Shown: positions 1-9,323 of the stretch, piece by piece
Position numbering within the stretch: position 1 is the first letter of the stretch
How the letters are laid out: each line of letters begins with the position of its first letter
Origin: Bacillus sp. es.036
GTDB lineage: Bacteria; Bacillota; Bacilli; Bacillales; Guptibacillaceae
Assembly (NCBI RefSeq): GCF_002563635.1
Contig: NZ_PDIZ01000001.1
Span: forward strand, 806,001-870,000
Reading direction: 5' to 3'
DNA length: 64,000 bases
Program-made: the position numbers and the translations under genes
The notes under the pieces: model-generated
Databases searched by the model: none
What the model saw: only the letters and a program-made list of their open reading frames with translations
Told to the model about the DNA's origin: nothing

Positions 1-472
1 TCCAAACTTAATTTTGATTATTCTCTTTATTTTAATATTTGAACCAGGTATATTCTCGATCATTTTGGCCTTATCAGTCACCGGCTGGATAGGGATGTCG
101 CGGATAGTTCGAGGACAAGTTTTAAAACTTAAAACACAAGAGTTTGTATTGGCTTCTCGTACTTTAGGAGCTACAAGCGGACGAGTAATTGGGAAGCACT
201 TAATTCCAAACGTGTTAGGACAAATTATTATTACAACGATGTTTACCATTCCGAGTGCAATATTCTTCGAGGCGTTCCTAAGCTTTATCGGTCTTGGACT
301 ACGCCCACCAGAGGCTTCACTAGGATCCATTATCAACAACGGATTTAAGAGTCTACAAATTTATCCGCATCTTGTGCTATGGCCATCTATTATCATTTCA
401 TTGATTATGATTGCCTTTAACCTTCTTGGTGACGGCCTTAGAGATGCATTTGATCCAAAGCTACGTAAATAG
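1..472 (+). CDS. oppC: Oligopeptide ABC transporter permease OppC, C-terminal part
   Basis: The reading frame is open from the left edge, so the start lies outside the window; about 157 C-terminal residues are present. OppC is one of two membrane permeases of the oligopeptide importer that feeds peptides for nutrition, sporulation and competence signalling. The visible part has hydrophobic membrane segments and the permease coupling region: an EFVLASRTLGA stretch followed by LIPNVLG, which contacts the ATPases. It ends in the family-typical GDGLRDAFDPKLRK. The stop is 12 bases before oppD on the same strand, as expected for one oppABCDF transcript. Identity is firm because oppD and oppF follow directly. 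Confidence 0.93.
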   Translation, partial: PNLILIILFILIFEPGIFSIILALSVTGWIGMSRIVRGQVLKLKTQEFVLASRTLGATSGRVIGKHLIPNVLGQIIITTMFTIPSAIFFEAFLSFIGLGLRPPEASLGSIINNGFKSLQIYPHLVLWPSIIISLIMIAFNLLGDGLRDAFDPKLRK

Positions 473-484
473 GGGGGAATTAGA

Positions 485-1555
485 ATGGAAAAGATTCTAG
501 AAGTGAACAATTTGCACGTCTCCTTTGATACGTTTGCTGGAGAGGTACAGGCAGTTCGTGGAGTAAACTTCCATTTAAATAAAGGTGAAACATTAGCAAT
601 TGTAGGAGAGTCAGGGTCAGGTAAATCCGTTACATCAAAAGCAGTTATGCGCTTGATTCCAAACCCTCCTGGACGTATTAAAGAAGGTGAGATCAAGTTC
701 GGTGATCGTGATCTTGCTCAGCTGTCCGAAAAGGAAATGCAAAAACTTCGCGGATCTGAAATCTCAATGATTTTCCAGGATCCAATGACATCATTGAACC
801 CAACCATGACAATTGGAAAACAAATCATGGAAGGGTTAGTAAAGCATCAAAACATGAGTAAGTCTGAAGCGAAAGAACGTGCGATCGAGCTTTTGAAACT
901 TGTTGGTATTCCAAATGCAGAGGGAAGAGTGAATGAATTTCCTCACCAATTCTCTGGTGGTATGAGACAGCGTGTTGTTATCGCAATTGCCCTAGCGTGT
1001 AATCCACGTGTTCTTATTGCGGATGAGCCAACTACAGCACTTGATGTAACGATTCAGGCACAAATTCTTGAACTATTAAATGACCTTCAAGAAAAAATGG
1101 GTACGTCGATTATCTTTATTACGCACGACCTTGGGGTTGTAGCAAATATTGCAGATCGTGTAGCTGTTATGTATGCAGGTAAAATTGTTGAAACAGGAAC
1201 TGTTGATGAAATCTTCTACAACCCTCAACATCCTTACACTTGGGGACTTCTTGGTTCCATGCCAAGTCTTGATTCAACGGATGAAGAGCTAATTGCGATT
1301 CCAGGTTCACCTCCAGATCTTCTTGATCCGCCTAAAGGTGACGCATTTGCACCACGTAATCCTTATGCGATGAAGATTGACACGGAGATGGAACCACCTT
1401 TATTCAAGATTTCAGATACGCACTATGCAGCTACATGGCTATTGCACGAAAAGGCACCTAAAGTAGAACCGCCTGCAGCGATTAAAAAGCGGATGCAGGG
1501 AATGGCTCCAAGCGAGCCGATCATTGGCGCGAAAGATGGTGGGAAGAATGTCTAG
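485..1555 (+). CDS. oppD: Oligopeptide ABC transporter ATP-binding protein OppD
   Basis: This 356-aa cytoplasmic ATPase powers oligopeptide import with OppF. The Walker A motif GESGSGKS is at residues 41-48, the ABC signature FSGGMRQRV near residue 157 and Walker B VLIADEP near residue 180. The C-terminal oligopeptide/dipeptide extension ([13 protein letters not shown] onward) is typical of OppD/DppD. The start is the ATG after a purine-rich AGGGGGGAAT. It follows oppC closely and overlaps oppF by 8 bases, so translational coupling is likely. Length matches the family. Confidence 0.95.
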   Translation: MEKILEVNNLHVSFDTFAGEVQAVRGVNFHLNKGETLAIVGESGSGKSVTSKAVMRLIPNPPGRIKEGEIKFGDRDLAQLSEKEMQKLRGSEISMIFQDPMTSLNPTMTIGKQIMEGLVKHQNMSKSEAKERAIELLKLVGIPNAEGRVNEFPHQFSGGMRQRVVIAIALACNPRVLIADEPTTALDVTIQAQILELLNDLQEKMGTSIIFITHDLGVVANIADRVAVMYAGKIVETGTVDEIFYNPQHPYTWGLLGSMPSLDSTDEELIAIPGSPPDLLDPPKGDAFAPRNPYAMKIDTEMEPPLFKISDTHYAATWLLHEKAPKVEPPAAIKKRMQGMAPSEPIIGAKDGGKNV

Positions 1556-2480
1556 TCAAGAGAAACTATTAGAAATCAAAAATTTGAAGCAGCATTTTAA
1601 AGTAGGTAAAAGCACTGTAAAAGCTGTTGATGGTTTAACATTTGATATTTATAAAGGTGAGACGTTCGGCCTTGTAGGTGAGTCTGGTTGTGGGAAATCG
1701 ACAACTGGACGAACGATTATTCGCCTCTACGATGCAACAGATGGTGAAGTTCGTTTTAATGGTGAAGATGTTCATGGAAAGAAGTCTGCAAAAGAGCTTA
1801 AGAAATTTAATCAAAAAATGCAGATGATTTTCCAGGATCCTTATGCTTCATTAAATCCGAGAATGACCGTTTCTGATATTATTGCTGAAGGCATTGATAT
1901 CCACGGTCTTGCAACGTCTAAGAAAGCTCGTATGGACAAAGTGGTTGAGCTTCTTGAAACAGTAGGATTGAACAAAGAGCATGCGAACCGCTACCCCCAC
2001 GAATTTAGTGGTGGACAAAGACAGCGTATCGGAATCGCTCGCGCCCTTGCTGTAGATCCGGAGTTTATCATTGCTGATGAGCCAATTTCTGCACTGGATG
2101 TTTCGATTCAAGCACAGGTCGTTAACTTGATGAAGAAGCTCCAGCGTGAAAAAGGCTTAACGTATTTGTTTATTGCGCATGACCTTTCGATGGTGAAATA
2201 CATCAGTGACCGGATTGGTGTTATGTATCGTGGTCAAATTGTTGAGCTTGCTGAAAGTGAAGAGCTTTACCGTAACCCGCTGCATCCCTATACGCAGTCG
2301 CTACTTTCTGCGATTCCACTTCCGGATCCAGAATATGAGCGTTCAAGAAAGCGTAAAATTTATGATCCTGAAAAGCACCTTCCTAAAAATGGGGAAGAGC
2401 GTGTCCTTCGTGAAGTAGTGGAAGGCCACTGGATTGCTTGTACAGAAGAAGAGTACCAAAAGTATCAAGTAACGGTTTAA
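1548..2480 (+). CDS. oppF: Oligopeptide ABC transporter ATP-binding protein OppF
   Basis: This second ATPase of the Opp importer is 310 aa from the ATG at 1548. Walker A GESGCGKS lies at residues 44-51, followed by the Q-loop region FQDPYASLNP, signature FSGGQRQRI, Walker B FIIADEP and the switch histidine in LFIAHDL. An earlier in-frame ATG at 1524 exists inside oppD, but 1548 has a GGTGGGAAG ribosome site and gives the length and N-terminus usual for OppF. It is the last gene of the opp operon; a strong hairpin terminator follows 10 bases later. Confidence 0.94.
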   Translation: MSSQEKLLEIKNLKQHFKVGKSTVKAVDGLTFDIYKGETFGLVGESGCGKSTTGRTIIRLYDATDGEVRFNGEDVHGKKSAKELKKFNQKMQMIFQDPYASLNPRMTVSDIIAEGIDIHGLATSKKARMDKVVELLETVGLNKEHANRYPHEFSGGQRQRIGIARALAVDPEFIIADEPISALDVSIQAQVVNLMKKLQREKGLTYLFIAHDLSMVKYISDRIGVMYRGQIVELAESEELYRNPLHPYTQSLLSAIPLPDPEYERSRKRKIYDPEKHLPKNGEERVLREVVEGHWIACTEEEYQKYQVTV

Positions 2481-2489
2481 AACCGTTAA

Positions 2490-2522
2490 GGACCGCATTT
2501 CAGCTGAAATGCGGTCCTTTTC
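2490..2522 (+). terminator. Rho-independent terminator of the opp operon
   Basis: A perfect 13-bp stem (GGACCGCATTTCA pairs with TGAAATGCGGTCC) with a 2-base centre is followed by TTTT. It sits just after the oppF stop. The small minus-strand gene at 2522 ends beside it, so it may serve both directions. Confidence 0.9.
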
Positions 2523-2698
2523 TATGATGCTTTTTTGTTTTTAAATTTTGTTACAAGATAAGCGATGTAAGTGATGAGTGGTACGATCAGAAATCCTTTA
2601 ATATAAAGGGATAAGTCAGTGTACACCGAATAGTCTACTAAAATAAGGCCACATAGAATAAAAGTGGAAATGAGTAAACTAAGTTTCAATTTAGACAT
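2522..2698 (-). CDS. Small hypothetical membrane protein (58 aa)
   Basis: This short minus-strand frame starts at an ATG preceded by AAAAGGAGCTCTT, an excellent ribosome site at correct spacing, and ends at TAG beside the opp terminator. The product is 58 aa with two hydrophobic stretches (about residues 5-21 and 34-50) separated by a short polar loop, and a lysine-rich tail (KFKNKK). That suggests a two-pass membrane protein with a cytoplasmic basic tail. I do not recognise the family. It is convergent with oppF and divergent from the gene at 2779. Confidence 0.72.
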   Translation of the reverse strand: MSKLKLSLLISTFILCGLILVDYSVYTDLSLYIKGFLIVPLITYIAYLVTKFKNKKAS

Positions 2699-2778
2699 AA
2701 GAGCTCCTTTTGGATGGTGAAGTTTTAAATTAAGCTAGCGTTAAATACAAAATAGGTCGTTTAAAGAGGAGGTATTGT

Positions 2779-3168
2779 ATGATTTTTTACGCATATAACC
2801 CTGACTTTGATAACGAAACACTCGAATCAATCAGGTCTGAAAACGTCATAAGAGTCGGAAATGCACCTTCCCCTTATTCTACAATATACCTTTTTGAATC
2901 AAAAGATCAAACAGTTGGTTACGTGTGGATGGAAAGTTTATCAGAGTGCATGGAGTTATTGGAGTTTTTTTATCAAGGTTCAGAAGAAAAAAGATGGGGT
3001 CTTTATGATTTTGTGGTTAAGTTAGCTGAAAAACAGAGAAAAAAAGCAATTAGAATGAAAACGCCGGCTAATGAAATGGGAGAGAAGTTTCTTAAAAAAT
3101 GGGGAGGGATGGTGGTGGAAAGGGATGAAAGGGGGATGCTCATTGAAATCCCTTTCCTATGCGAATAG
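2779..3168 (+). CDS. Hypothetical protein, possibly GNAT-like
   Basis: A 129-aa soluble protein with a strong ribosome site (AAAGAGGAGGTATTGT before ATG). The pattern of a GYVW strand, an acidic helix, a conserved-looking helix with LAEKQRKKAIRMK and a final short strand recalls a small acetyltransferase (GNAT) fold, but no clear acetyl-CoA loop (Q/RxxGxG/A) is visible. The function is therefore left open. It stands alone, convergent with the HD-domain gene, whose stop is only 8 bases downstream. Confidence 0.7.
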   Translation: MIFYAYNPDFDNETLESIRSENVIRVGNAPSPYSTIYLFESKDQTVGYVWMESLSECMELLEFFYQGSEEKRWGLYDFVVKLAEKQRKKAIRMKTPANEMGEKFLKKWGGMVVERDERGMLIEIPFLCE

Positions 3169-3176
3169 GAGTAAGT

Positions 3177-3713
3177 CTATACACTTTGTTGCCACTCATT
3201 TTGATTGTTTAAACTACTTTCAACTAAGTCATCCAATGCATTAAGTTCAGCTCTTGCTTCCTCTTCAGACATCACTTTGTAGTGGTGTTTGCCACCGGGC
3301 TCTTCGTCAGCTTCATCAGCCATAGCGACGACTTCTTGCAAAGCATTGCGGTTAACGGTACCCATAAAGTACGAATCTGTATGAAAAAGAATGGCGACGG
3401 CAATTTCTTTAGCTGATACAGGATTTTCACCGAGGCGAATAAGCATTTTGTGTGCTCGCTCAGCTCCCTTAATCGCATGAATGTCATTTTGTTTATATAA
3501 ATTATAGTCCCATTGTCCATTGCGGTACCATGTATAGTGACCAATATCGTGAAGTAAAGCTGCTTTTGTCGCAAGATCGGGATTAACCTCATGCTTATTT
3601 GCAAAATGATAAGCGTGTTTGGCCACGGTAATCGCATGAGCCAGTCCAGCGCGTTTTAGGTATTTTCGTGCAAATGGAAGTTGGAAAATATCTGATAAGG
3701 TGACGTTTCTCAT
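3177..3713 (-). CDS. HD-domain protein (putative metal-dependent phosphohydrolase)
   Basis: This 178-aa protein has the HD superfamily signature: a helix with H33/H36, then LLHDIGHY (H55, D56) and a later HTDSYF segment supplying further metal ligands. HD proteins hydrolyse phosphate esters of nucleotides or related substrates using a metal centre; the substrate here cannot be read from the sequence. The ATG has GTTAGGAGG upstream. It appears monocistronic. Its C-terminus is acidic and lacks any membrane or nucleic-acid binding module. Confidence 0.8.
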   Translation of the reverse strand: MRNVTLSDIFQLPFARKYLKRAGLAHAITVAKHAYHFANKHEVNPDLATKAALLHDIGHYTWYRNGQWDYNLYKQNDIHAIKGAERAHKMLIRLGENPVSAKEIAVAILFHTDSYFMGTVNRNALQEVVAMADEADEEPGGKHHYKVMSEEEARAELNALDDLVESSLNNQNEWQQSV

Positions 3714-3830
3714 GTTAATGGCCTCCTAACTTTCTTGAATTTATTTTTCTAAACATCATACCATCTAGAAAAAAATAAATCAATCATAAGAGTTCACGAA
3801 AAAGACATGAGAAATTTTACTGGAAGTTCT

Positions 3831-3858
3831 TTCAAAGCCCGGTTATTCGTCTTATAAT
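3831..3858 (+). promoter_or_regulatory. Candidate sigma-A promoter for the DUF4015-type gene
   Basis: TTCAAA at 3831-3836 and a perfect TATAAT at 3853-3858 are separated by 16 bases, 34 bases upstream of the GTG start. The -10 is consensus; the -35 matches four of six positions. Confidence 0.5.
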
Positions 3859-3891
3859 AGAGGAGGCAAACTAATAAAGGGGAGAGAAGCT

Positions 3892-5100
3892 GTGCGTATT
3901 TTTAAACTTGGGTTGAAAAGCCTGCTCGCGTCATTTTTGCTATTTTCTGTGTTCGGACAACCTGTATTTGCAGAAGATGGACGATCCGCGACAAATCTTA
4001 AAGGTTTTGAATTAGAAAACAAAGAATTAACACTTCCAGATCGTCTTCCAAGATTTGTATATGATTCTGGACTGGATTTTAAGTATCCAGATGCAGTACG
4101 AGGTATTTATGTAACGGGAAATTCAGCTGGGGGAAGTCGTTTTAGTAAGCTCACGGAGTTCGTGAATTCAACAGATCTAAATGCAATGGTCATCGATATT
4201 AAAGATGATTTTGGAAACCTTACATATGAACCAAAGAAGGACTCGCCATTGGCAGAGTACGAGATTGGGAAACCTTATATGAAAGATCCTCGTAGCGTAT
4301 TAGAAGAAATGGAGAAAAACGATATTTATCCAATTGCGAGAGTAGTTGTTTTTAAGGATACTGTTCTTGCGGAAGCGAGACCAGAACTTTCCTATAAAGA
4401 GGGCGGTTCTGTTTGGAAAAATGGACGCGGAGAAGCGTTTGTTAATCCATTTAAAGAAGAAGTGTGGGATTATAACGTGGAAATTGCGATTGAAGCAGCT
4501 AAAATGGGCTTCAAAGAAATCCAATTCGACTACGTTCGTTTCCCAGAAGGATTTGAAACACGCGAAGACACATTAGAGTATTCGATGGGCAAGTATGCCG
4601 ATATGGATATGGACAATGTCCAAAAACGAGTTCAAGCTGTCACTGATTTTGTGGAGTATGCTAATGCTAAGCTTGAACAATATGATGTGGATGTATCGGT
4701 TGATATTTTTGGCTACTCAGCGACGATTCCTGAAGCACCGGGAATTGGACAAAACTTCTCTAAAATTTCAAGTAATGTTGATGTGATTTCGTCCATGATC
4801 TACCCAAGTCATTGGGGATCTTACTTTGGCATCGCTAAGCCGGATCTTGAGCCATACAACTTAGTGAACGAATATGCGAAGGTAGAAAACGCAGTGTTAG
4901 GTAAGCTTGAAGAAGCACCTACAAGTCGTCCTTGGATTCAGGATTTCACTGCAAGCTATCTTGGTAGCGGAAATTATTTAAACTATGGTAAAGCGGAAGT
5001 TGAAGCGCAAATCAAAGCTTTAAATGACAACGGCATTAATGAATTCCTACTATGGGATGCGAGTAATAGTTATACAAAAAACGTCGATTATACACCATGA
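3892..5100 (+). CDS. Secreted putative glycoside hydrolase (DUF4015 type)
   Basis: A 402-aa protein with an N-terminal signal peptide (basic start, hydrophobic core around residues 8-25, cleavage likely after VFA). The rest resembles the DUF4015 putative glycosyl hydrolase family, a TIM-barrel fold: GIYVTGNS near the first strand, MVIDIKDD, PIARVVVF, and IQFDYVRFP with acidic residues on strand ends. The substrate is unknown; members are thought to act on extracellular or cell-wall polysaccharide. The start is GTG with AAGGGGAGAGAAG upstream. It is followed by its own terminator, so it is monocistronic. Confidence 0.82.
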   Translation: MRIFKLGLKSLLASFLLFSVFGQPVFAEDGRSATNLKGFELENKELTLPDRLPRFVYDSGLDFKYPDAVRGIYVTGNSAGGSRFSKLTEFVNSTDLNAMVIDIKDDFGNLTYEPKKDSPLAEYEIGKPYMKDPRSVLEEMEKNDIYPIARVVVFKDTVLAEARPELSYKEGGSVWKNGRGEAFVNPFKEEVWDYNVEIAIEAAKMGFKEIQFDYVRFPEGFETREDTLEYSMGKYADMDMDNVQKRVQAVTDFVEYANAKLEQYDVDVSVDIFGYSATIPEAPGIGQNFSKISSNVDVISSMIYPSHWGSYFGIAKPDLEPYNLVNEYAKVENAVLGKLEEAPTSRPWIQDFTASYLGSGNYLNYGKAEVEAQIKALNDNGINEFLLWDASNSYTKNVDYTP

Positions 5101-5108
5101 TTTCAAGT

Positions 5109-5135
5109 AAAGACCGCCAATGATGGCGGTCTTTT
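5109..5135 (+). terminator. Rho-independent terminator
   Basis: AAGACCGCCA-ATGA-TGGCGGTCTTTT forms a 10-bp stem with a tetraloop and T-run just after the DUF4015-type gene. The convergent small gene at 5140 may share it. Confidence 0.88.
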
Positions 5136-5139
5136 CTAA

Positions 5140-5319
5140 TTAGTTAGGATCATTCGATAATTTTTTCCAGTTTTTTTGACTACTATGAAGTGGTTTCTGA
5201 AAAATATTCTTTTTCTTTTGGAAAAGGAGACGACCTGAAGCATTTAAAAATATAGCAATAAAAGCTGTAAAAGTAATAAGTAGCGCAGCTAATAAAAGAA
5301 ATTCACTAAAAAAATTCAT
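5140..5319 (-). CDS. Small hypothetical membrane protein (59 aa)
   Basis: The likely start is the ATG at 5319, preceded by GAGGAGGAAGGAC, rather than an upstream TTG that would lie within the ribosome site. The 59-aa product has one long hydrophobic segment (about residues 4-26) followed by a basic, Lys/Gln/Ser-rich tail, so it is predicted as a single-pass membrane protein with a cytoplasmic tail. The family is not recognised. It is convergent with the preceding gene. Confidence 0.6.
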   Translation of the reverse strand: MNFFSEFLLLAALLITFTAFIAIFLNASGRLLFQKKKNIFQKPLHSSQKNWKKLSNDPN

Positions 5320-5432
5320 GTCCTTCCTCCTCAAATCTTATTATAGTATGAGTGTACTAAATGTTTACTTATTTAAGAAGAGGGGAAAATAACGATTAGC
5401 ATGTCTAGCACTATTTTACTGGATAAATGTGT

Positions 5433-5438
5433 TATACT
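5433..5438 (+). promoter_or_regulatory. Candidate extended -10 promoter for yjbC
   Basis: TATACT preceded by TGT (an extended -10 TGnTATACT) lies 35 bases before the yjbC ATG. No good -35 is seen at 17-bp spacing. Confidence 0.42.
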
Positions 5439-5472
5439 GATAGTGAAGAATTAATTATAAGGGAGTAGATCA

Positions 5473-6036
5473 ATGAACTGGTATGAGAAGCTGAAGCAAT
5501 ATTTCCCCATTGAAGAGATGAAATCAAAAGAGCATATGGACTTGCTATTGGAAGAAAAGGGTGACATTTACAATAAGGACGAGGGACCGCACCATGTTCT
5601 AATGTATGCCGATCTTCCTGATTTCATATTCGTGGACTATATTTTCGTTTCCAGGGATGCCAGAGGTCAGGGGCTAGGAAAGAAATTAATTGAACAATTG
5701 AAAGAAAAGCAAAAACCAATTATCCTTGAAGTTGAGCCAGTTGATTATGAAGAAACAGATACGGAAAAAAGACAGCGCTTTTATCTTCGAGAAGGTTTTA
5801 AACATGCGAAGTCAATTGGCTATCGTAGAAGATCTCTTGCTACTAACGAAATTAATGAAATGGAGATCTTATACTGGTCACCGAGTGAAGCTGGTGAGAA
5901 AGAAGTATACGAAGCAATGAAACATACGTATCAAGAGATTCACACCTATAAGGATAAACAGCTTTATGGTGAATCGTATCAGCCGGTAGAAGAAGTGCTG
6001 AGCCTTAAAGAAGAGAAGGAACTTATCGAAGAATAA
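5473..6036 (+). CDS. yjbC: GNAT family N-acetyltransferase YjbC
   Basis: A 187-aa protein with a clear acetyl-CoA binding segment, DARGQGLGKKLIEQL (R/Q-x-x-G-x-G type) around residues 61-75, flanked by a strand (FIFVDYIFVS) and a later EVEPVDYE strand. Size and position upstream of spx match B. subtilis YjbC, a general stress protein cotranscribed with spx. Here, however, spx is 4.7 kb further on. Start ATG with GGGAGTAG upstream. The acetylation target is unknown. Confidence 0.83.
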   Translation: MNWYEKLKQYFPIEEMKSKEHMDLLLEEKGDIYNKDEGPHHVLMYADLPDFIFVDYIFVSRDARGQGLGKKLIEQLKEKQKPIILEVEPVDYEETDTEKRQRFYLREGFKHAKSIGYRRRSLATNEINEMEILYWSPSEAGEKEVYEAMKHTYQEIHTYKDKQLYGESYQPVEEVLSLKEEKELIEE

Positions 6037-6069
6037 GAGTACTGTTTTCGATCAGGAGGGAAACTTCTT

Positions 6070-6198
6070 ATGAAGAATCGTGAGAAGAAAAAGCAAAAGA
6101 AGCGCGAATGGTTGAAGGATTTATTGAAAAGACGCTGGAAAACCTGGAAACCGCAGTCTTCGAAAGAGCCCGCCTCAAATACGAGAACCTCTGCTTAA
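6070..6198 (+). CDS. Small very basic protein (42 aa)
   Basis: This short frame has a textbook ribosome site (CAGGAGGGAAACTTCTT before ATG) and stops just before a terminator hairpin. The 42-aa product is Lys/Arg-rich over its first 28 residues, with Trp at several positions, and ends in a polar Ser/Thr tail. It could bind nucleic acid or a membrane surface, but this is only composition-based. It lies 33 bases after yjbC and is probably cotranscribed with it. Confidence 0.6.
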   Translation: MKNREKKKQKKREWLKDLLKRRWKTWKPQSSKEPASNTRTSA

Positions 6199-6212
6199 TG
6201 CTAGCGATTATA

Positions 6213-6247
6213 AAAACCGAAAGCCAATGACGGCTTTCGGTTTTTTC
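6213..6247. terminator. Bidirectional terminator between the yjbC unit and the RND pump
   Basis: AAAACCGAAAGCC-AATGAC-GGCTTTCGGTTTTTT makes a 13-bp stem with A-rich and T-rich flanks. It can end the plus-strand yjbC unit and the minus-strand RND transporter. Confidence 0.88.
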
Positions 6248-9200
6248 TATTGATTCATTTCCATTTTCTTTTCTAGCCGTTTTTGGCGACGAAGATCAAT
6301 TAGGTAATACACTACTGGAATAAAGACTAGCGTAATAAAAGTGGCAACGCTTAGCCCAAATACAATGACAATCGCCATAGGCTGTTGAATTTCAGTTCCT
6401 TCTCCAAATCCAAGCGATAGTGGTACAAGGCCAAGGATCGTTGTTAAGGCCGTCATGAGGATTGGTCTTAAACGAATAGGTCCAGCTTCTAAAATCGCTT
6501 CTCGCGTGTTCATTCCTGTCTCACGTAGCTTATTAATATAATCAACAAGGACTATCGCGTTATTTACAACGATCCCAGTTAAGATAAGCATGCCGACGAG
6601 CGAACCTACGCCGAGAGGTTGGAAGGATATGAGCAGCCCAAAAATAATACCGATGGCCGTTAGTGGAACAGAGAACATGATAATAAACGGATAGAGAAAG
6701 GATTCAAATTGTCCGGCCATTACCATATAGACCAAAACGATAGCAAGCGCAAGTGCTCCAGATAATTTAAAAAAAGCATCATTCATTTGTTCATCTTGAC
6801 CACCAAACGTGATTTTATAAGAATTACCTGGTAGCGGAACGTCTTTAACAAGCTTCTCACGAATTTCGTCGGTTACTGTTCCAAGGTCTCTGCCTAACAA
6901 ACTGGCTGTAATTTCAACTTGCCTTAGTCGATCAGTACGTGTAATCTCCGAAGGACCTAATCCTCGCTCAATTTCAGCTACAGCGGAAAGAGGAACTTTT
7001 TCACCGGTTTGTGTTTCGATAAGCAGACTCGAGAGTGAATCTAGTGAATCTGTATATTTATCTTCGACTGCAAGGCGAATGTCCAGTTGGTTTCCGTCTC
7101 GAGCAAGATTACTCGCAACAAGCCCCTTCGTTGCATTTGAAATAGCGGTTGAAATTTGAGAACTTCCTATTCCATAACTAGCTGCTTTCTCGCGATCAAT
7201 TAGGATTTGAACTTCAGGATTGTTGGATTCAATACTAGAAGTTGGTTCTCTTACGCCATCAACCTCTGAAATGCTTTCCATCACATCATCTGATAGCTCT
7301 TTAAGAACATCAAGGTCTGATCCAATAATATTAATCGAAATCGGATCAGCACTAAATCCAGAGTCACTTGCAGAAACAGATATATCAGCATTTGGAATAT
7401 CTTTGAGTTTCATTCGTATATCCTCTGCTACTTCTAAATCGGACTGCTCACGCTCATCAATAGGTACGAGCAGTACGCTATAAGTAGCTCGATTCGTCTG
7501 GCTTCCTGCACCAATGCTAAAATTGTCAGAACCACCTGCCGTTAAATAAGAAAGGTCAACTTCAGGAATCGAATTTAACACATTGTCAATTTCCTCAGTA
7601 ACGTTCTCGGTTGCATCTAAAGAACTTCCCGCAGGCAGATTAGCTGATATGTTTACGAAGCTTTGGTCCTGTGCAGGCAGAAACTCCGTGCCAATAAAAG
7701 GGGTTCCTGCTGCAGAAATGGCTAATAGTAAGACGGTAAAACCAACCGTCTTTTTAGGATGAGATAAGGTTTTATCTAATATCCGTCTGTACCAATTGTT
7801 CAGGCGATCGAATTTTAGTTGGAAAATGGATTTTGATTCATTTCGATTCATTAATAGTGAAGAAAGCAAAGGTACAATAATCAGAGCTGTAAACAGCGAC
7901 GCCAATAAAGAAAATGTTACAGCAAGCGCCAGTGGTTTAAAGAGCTGAGCGGCAAGACCAGTAACGAACACGATTGGCAAGAACACAACAACGGTTGTGA
8001 GTGTAGACGCAATAATGGCGCTACCTACTTCTTTTGTTCCTTCTACAGCTGCTTCTTTCAGTGATTTTCCTTCTTGTCTTAACCGGTAGATATTCTCGAG
8101 AATAACGATCGAGTTATCGACCATCATACCAACGCCTAGCGCCAGGCCTCCCAATGTAAGAAGATTAATGGTTTGGCCGGAAAAGTACATTAAAATAAAT
8201 GCCCCTACGATCGAGATTGGAATGGACAGACCAATAATCAGCGTGCTGCGAATGTTTCGTAAAAACAGATAAAGCACTGCAGCTGCTAAAAGGCTTCCTA
8301 TGATAATGTTCCATACAACTGCACGAATGGATTGATTAATAAATTTAGCTTGATCAAACACCGTTTTAATTTCCATATTTTCTGGAAGAGAAGGCTGTAT
8401 TTCTTCAAGCTTTTCATTAACCTGTTTCACGACTTGAACCGTATTTGCACCTGATTGCTTTTGAATTGAAAAGCCAATCGCTGGTTCACCGTTTAGGAAA
8501 CTTTCTTGAACAGCAGGCTTCATCATCTCTTCAATTTCAACGAGCTGATTGAGCTTTACCGTACCGTTTTCTGTTGGAACGGATAGATTCTTTAAGTCAT
8601 CTACAGATTTAAACTCACCAGTCACACGAAGCGGTAAGTTCTTATTTTCGGTTTCGATGGACCCGCTCGGTAGGTTAAGATTTTCTGAGCCAATGAGCTG
8701 CTGTAAATTTGTTAGTGTAACCCCATATTGACTAAGTTTATCGGGATCAGCTGTTAGTCGTATTTCTTTTTCAAGCTGTCCTTCAATGGTAACGGCAGCA
8801 ACTCCAGGGACGGAGTCAAGTGATGGCTTAATTTGATCTTCAATCACTTTTTTAACAGCGGTAAGGTCTTCTTCTGAGCCGGCAACACCAAGCTGCATAA
8901 TGGGGATATCACTTGGATTAAATCGCAATACTTTTGGGATTGGAACTTCAGATGGAAGAGTATCTCTCACGGCATCAATTTGTTCCCGCATATTAAGTGT
9001 CGCAAAATCCATGTCGGTACCCCACTCAAAAGAAACGAGGATTAACGCTCCGCCATTTTGTGAGACGGAAGAAATGCTTTCGACATTTGGAAGAGTCCCC
9101 ATGACATTTTCAAGAGGGGAGGCGAGTAGATTCTCAACCTCTTCAGGTCCAGCGCCTTCATAAGTAACGGTTACCGCAGCAACAGGAAACGTTAAATCTG

Positions 9201-9312
9201 GGAAAAGGTCGACCGGCATGTTTCGAAGTGAAACGGTTCCGATGATGAGAATGAAAATAATGACCATCCCCATGGCAATGGGGCGAAACACGGAAAGCTT
9301 AGCAATATTCAT
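6247..9312 (-). CDS. RND family efflux transporter (SwrC/AcrB type)
   Basis: This 1,021-aa inner-membrane pump exports drugs or lipophilic compounds using the proton gradient. Its N-terminus (MNIAKLSVFRPIAMGM, one TM, then PVDLFPDLTFP) is the usual RND/HAE1 start. Twelve TM segments fall in two groups around residues 330-520 and 840-1010, with two large extracytoplasmic loops between. The TM4 LGVGMMVDNSIV motif carries the acidic proton-relay residue. Closest known relative by layout is B. subtilis SwrC (YerP), but here an adaptor gene lies 11 bases upstream, so the symbol is left blank. The pair is inserted between yjbC and spx on the opposite strand. Confidence 0.9.
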   Translation of the reverse strand: MNIAKLSVFRPIAMGMVIIFILIIGTVSLRNMPVDLFPDLTFPVAAVTVTYEGAGPEEVENLLASPLENVMGTLPNVESISSVSQNGGALILVSFEWGTDMDFATLNMREQIDAVRDTLPSEVPIPKVLRFNPSDIPIMQLGVAGSEEDLTAVKKVIEDQIKPSLDSVPGVAAVTIEGQLEKEIRLTADPDKLSQYGVTLTNLQQLIGSENLNLPSGSIETENKNLPLRVTGEFKSVDDLKNLSVPTENGTVKLNQLVEIEEMMKPAVQESFLNGEPAIGFSIQKQSGANTVQVVKQVNEKLEEIQPSLPENMEIKTVFDQAKFINQSIRAVVWNIIIGSLLAAAVLYLFLRNIRSTLIIGLSIPISIVGAFILMYFSGQTINLLTLGGLALGVGMMVDNSIVILENIYRLRQEGKSLKEAAVEGTKEVGSAIIASTLTTVVVFLPIVFVTGLAAQLFKPLALAVTFSLLASLFTALIIVPLLSSLLMNRNESKSIFQLKFDRLNNWYRRILDKTLSHPKKTVGFTVLLLAISAAGTPFIGTEFLPAQDQSFVNISANLPAGSSLDATENVTEEIDNVLNSIPEVDLSYLTAGGSDNFSIGAGSQTNRATYSVLLVPIDEREQSDLEVAEDIRMKLKDIPNADISVSASDSGFSADPISINIIGSDLDVLKELSDDVMESISEVDGVREPTSSIESNNPEVQILIDREKAASYGIGSSQISTAISNATKGLVASNLARDGNQLDIRLAVEDKYTDSLDSLSSLLIETQTGEKVPLSAVAEIERGLGPSEITRTDRLRQVEITASLLGRDLGTVTDEIREKLVKDVPLPGNSYKITFGGQDEQMNDAFFKLSGALALAIVLVYMVMAGQFESFLYPFIIMFSVPLTAIGIIFGLLISFQPLGVGSLVGMLILTGIVVNNAIVLVDYINKLRETGMNTREAILEAGPIRLRPILMTALTTILGLVPLSLGFGEGTEIQQPMAIVIVFGLSVATFITLVFIPVVYYLIDLRRQKRLEKKMEMNQ

Positions 9313-9323
9313 ATGGACTCAAC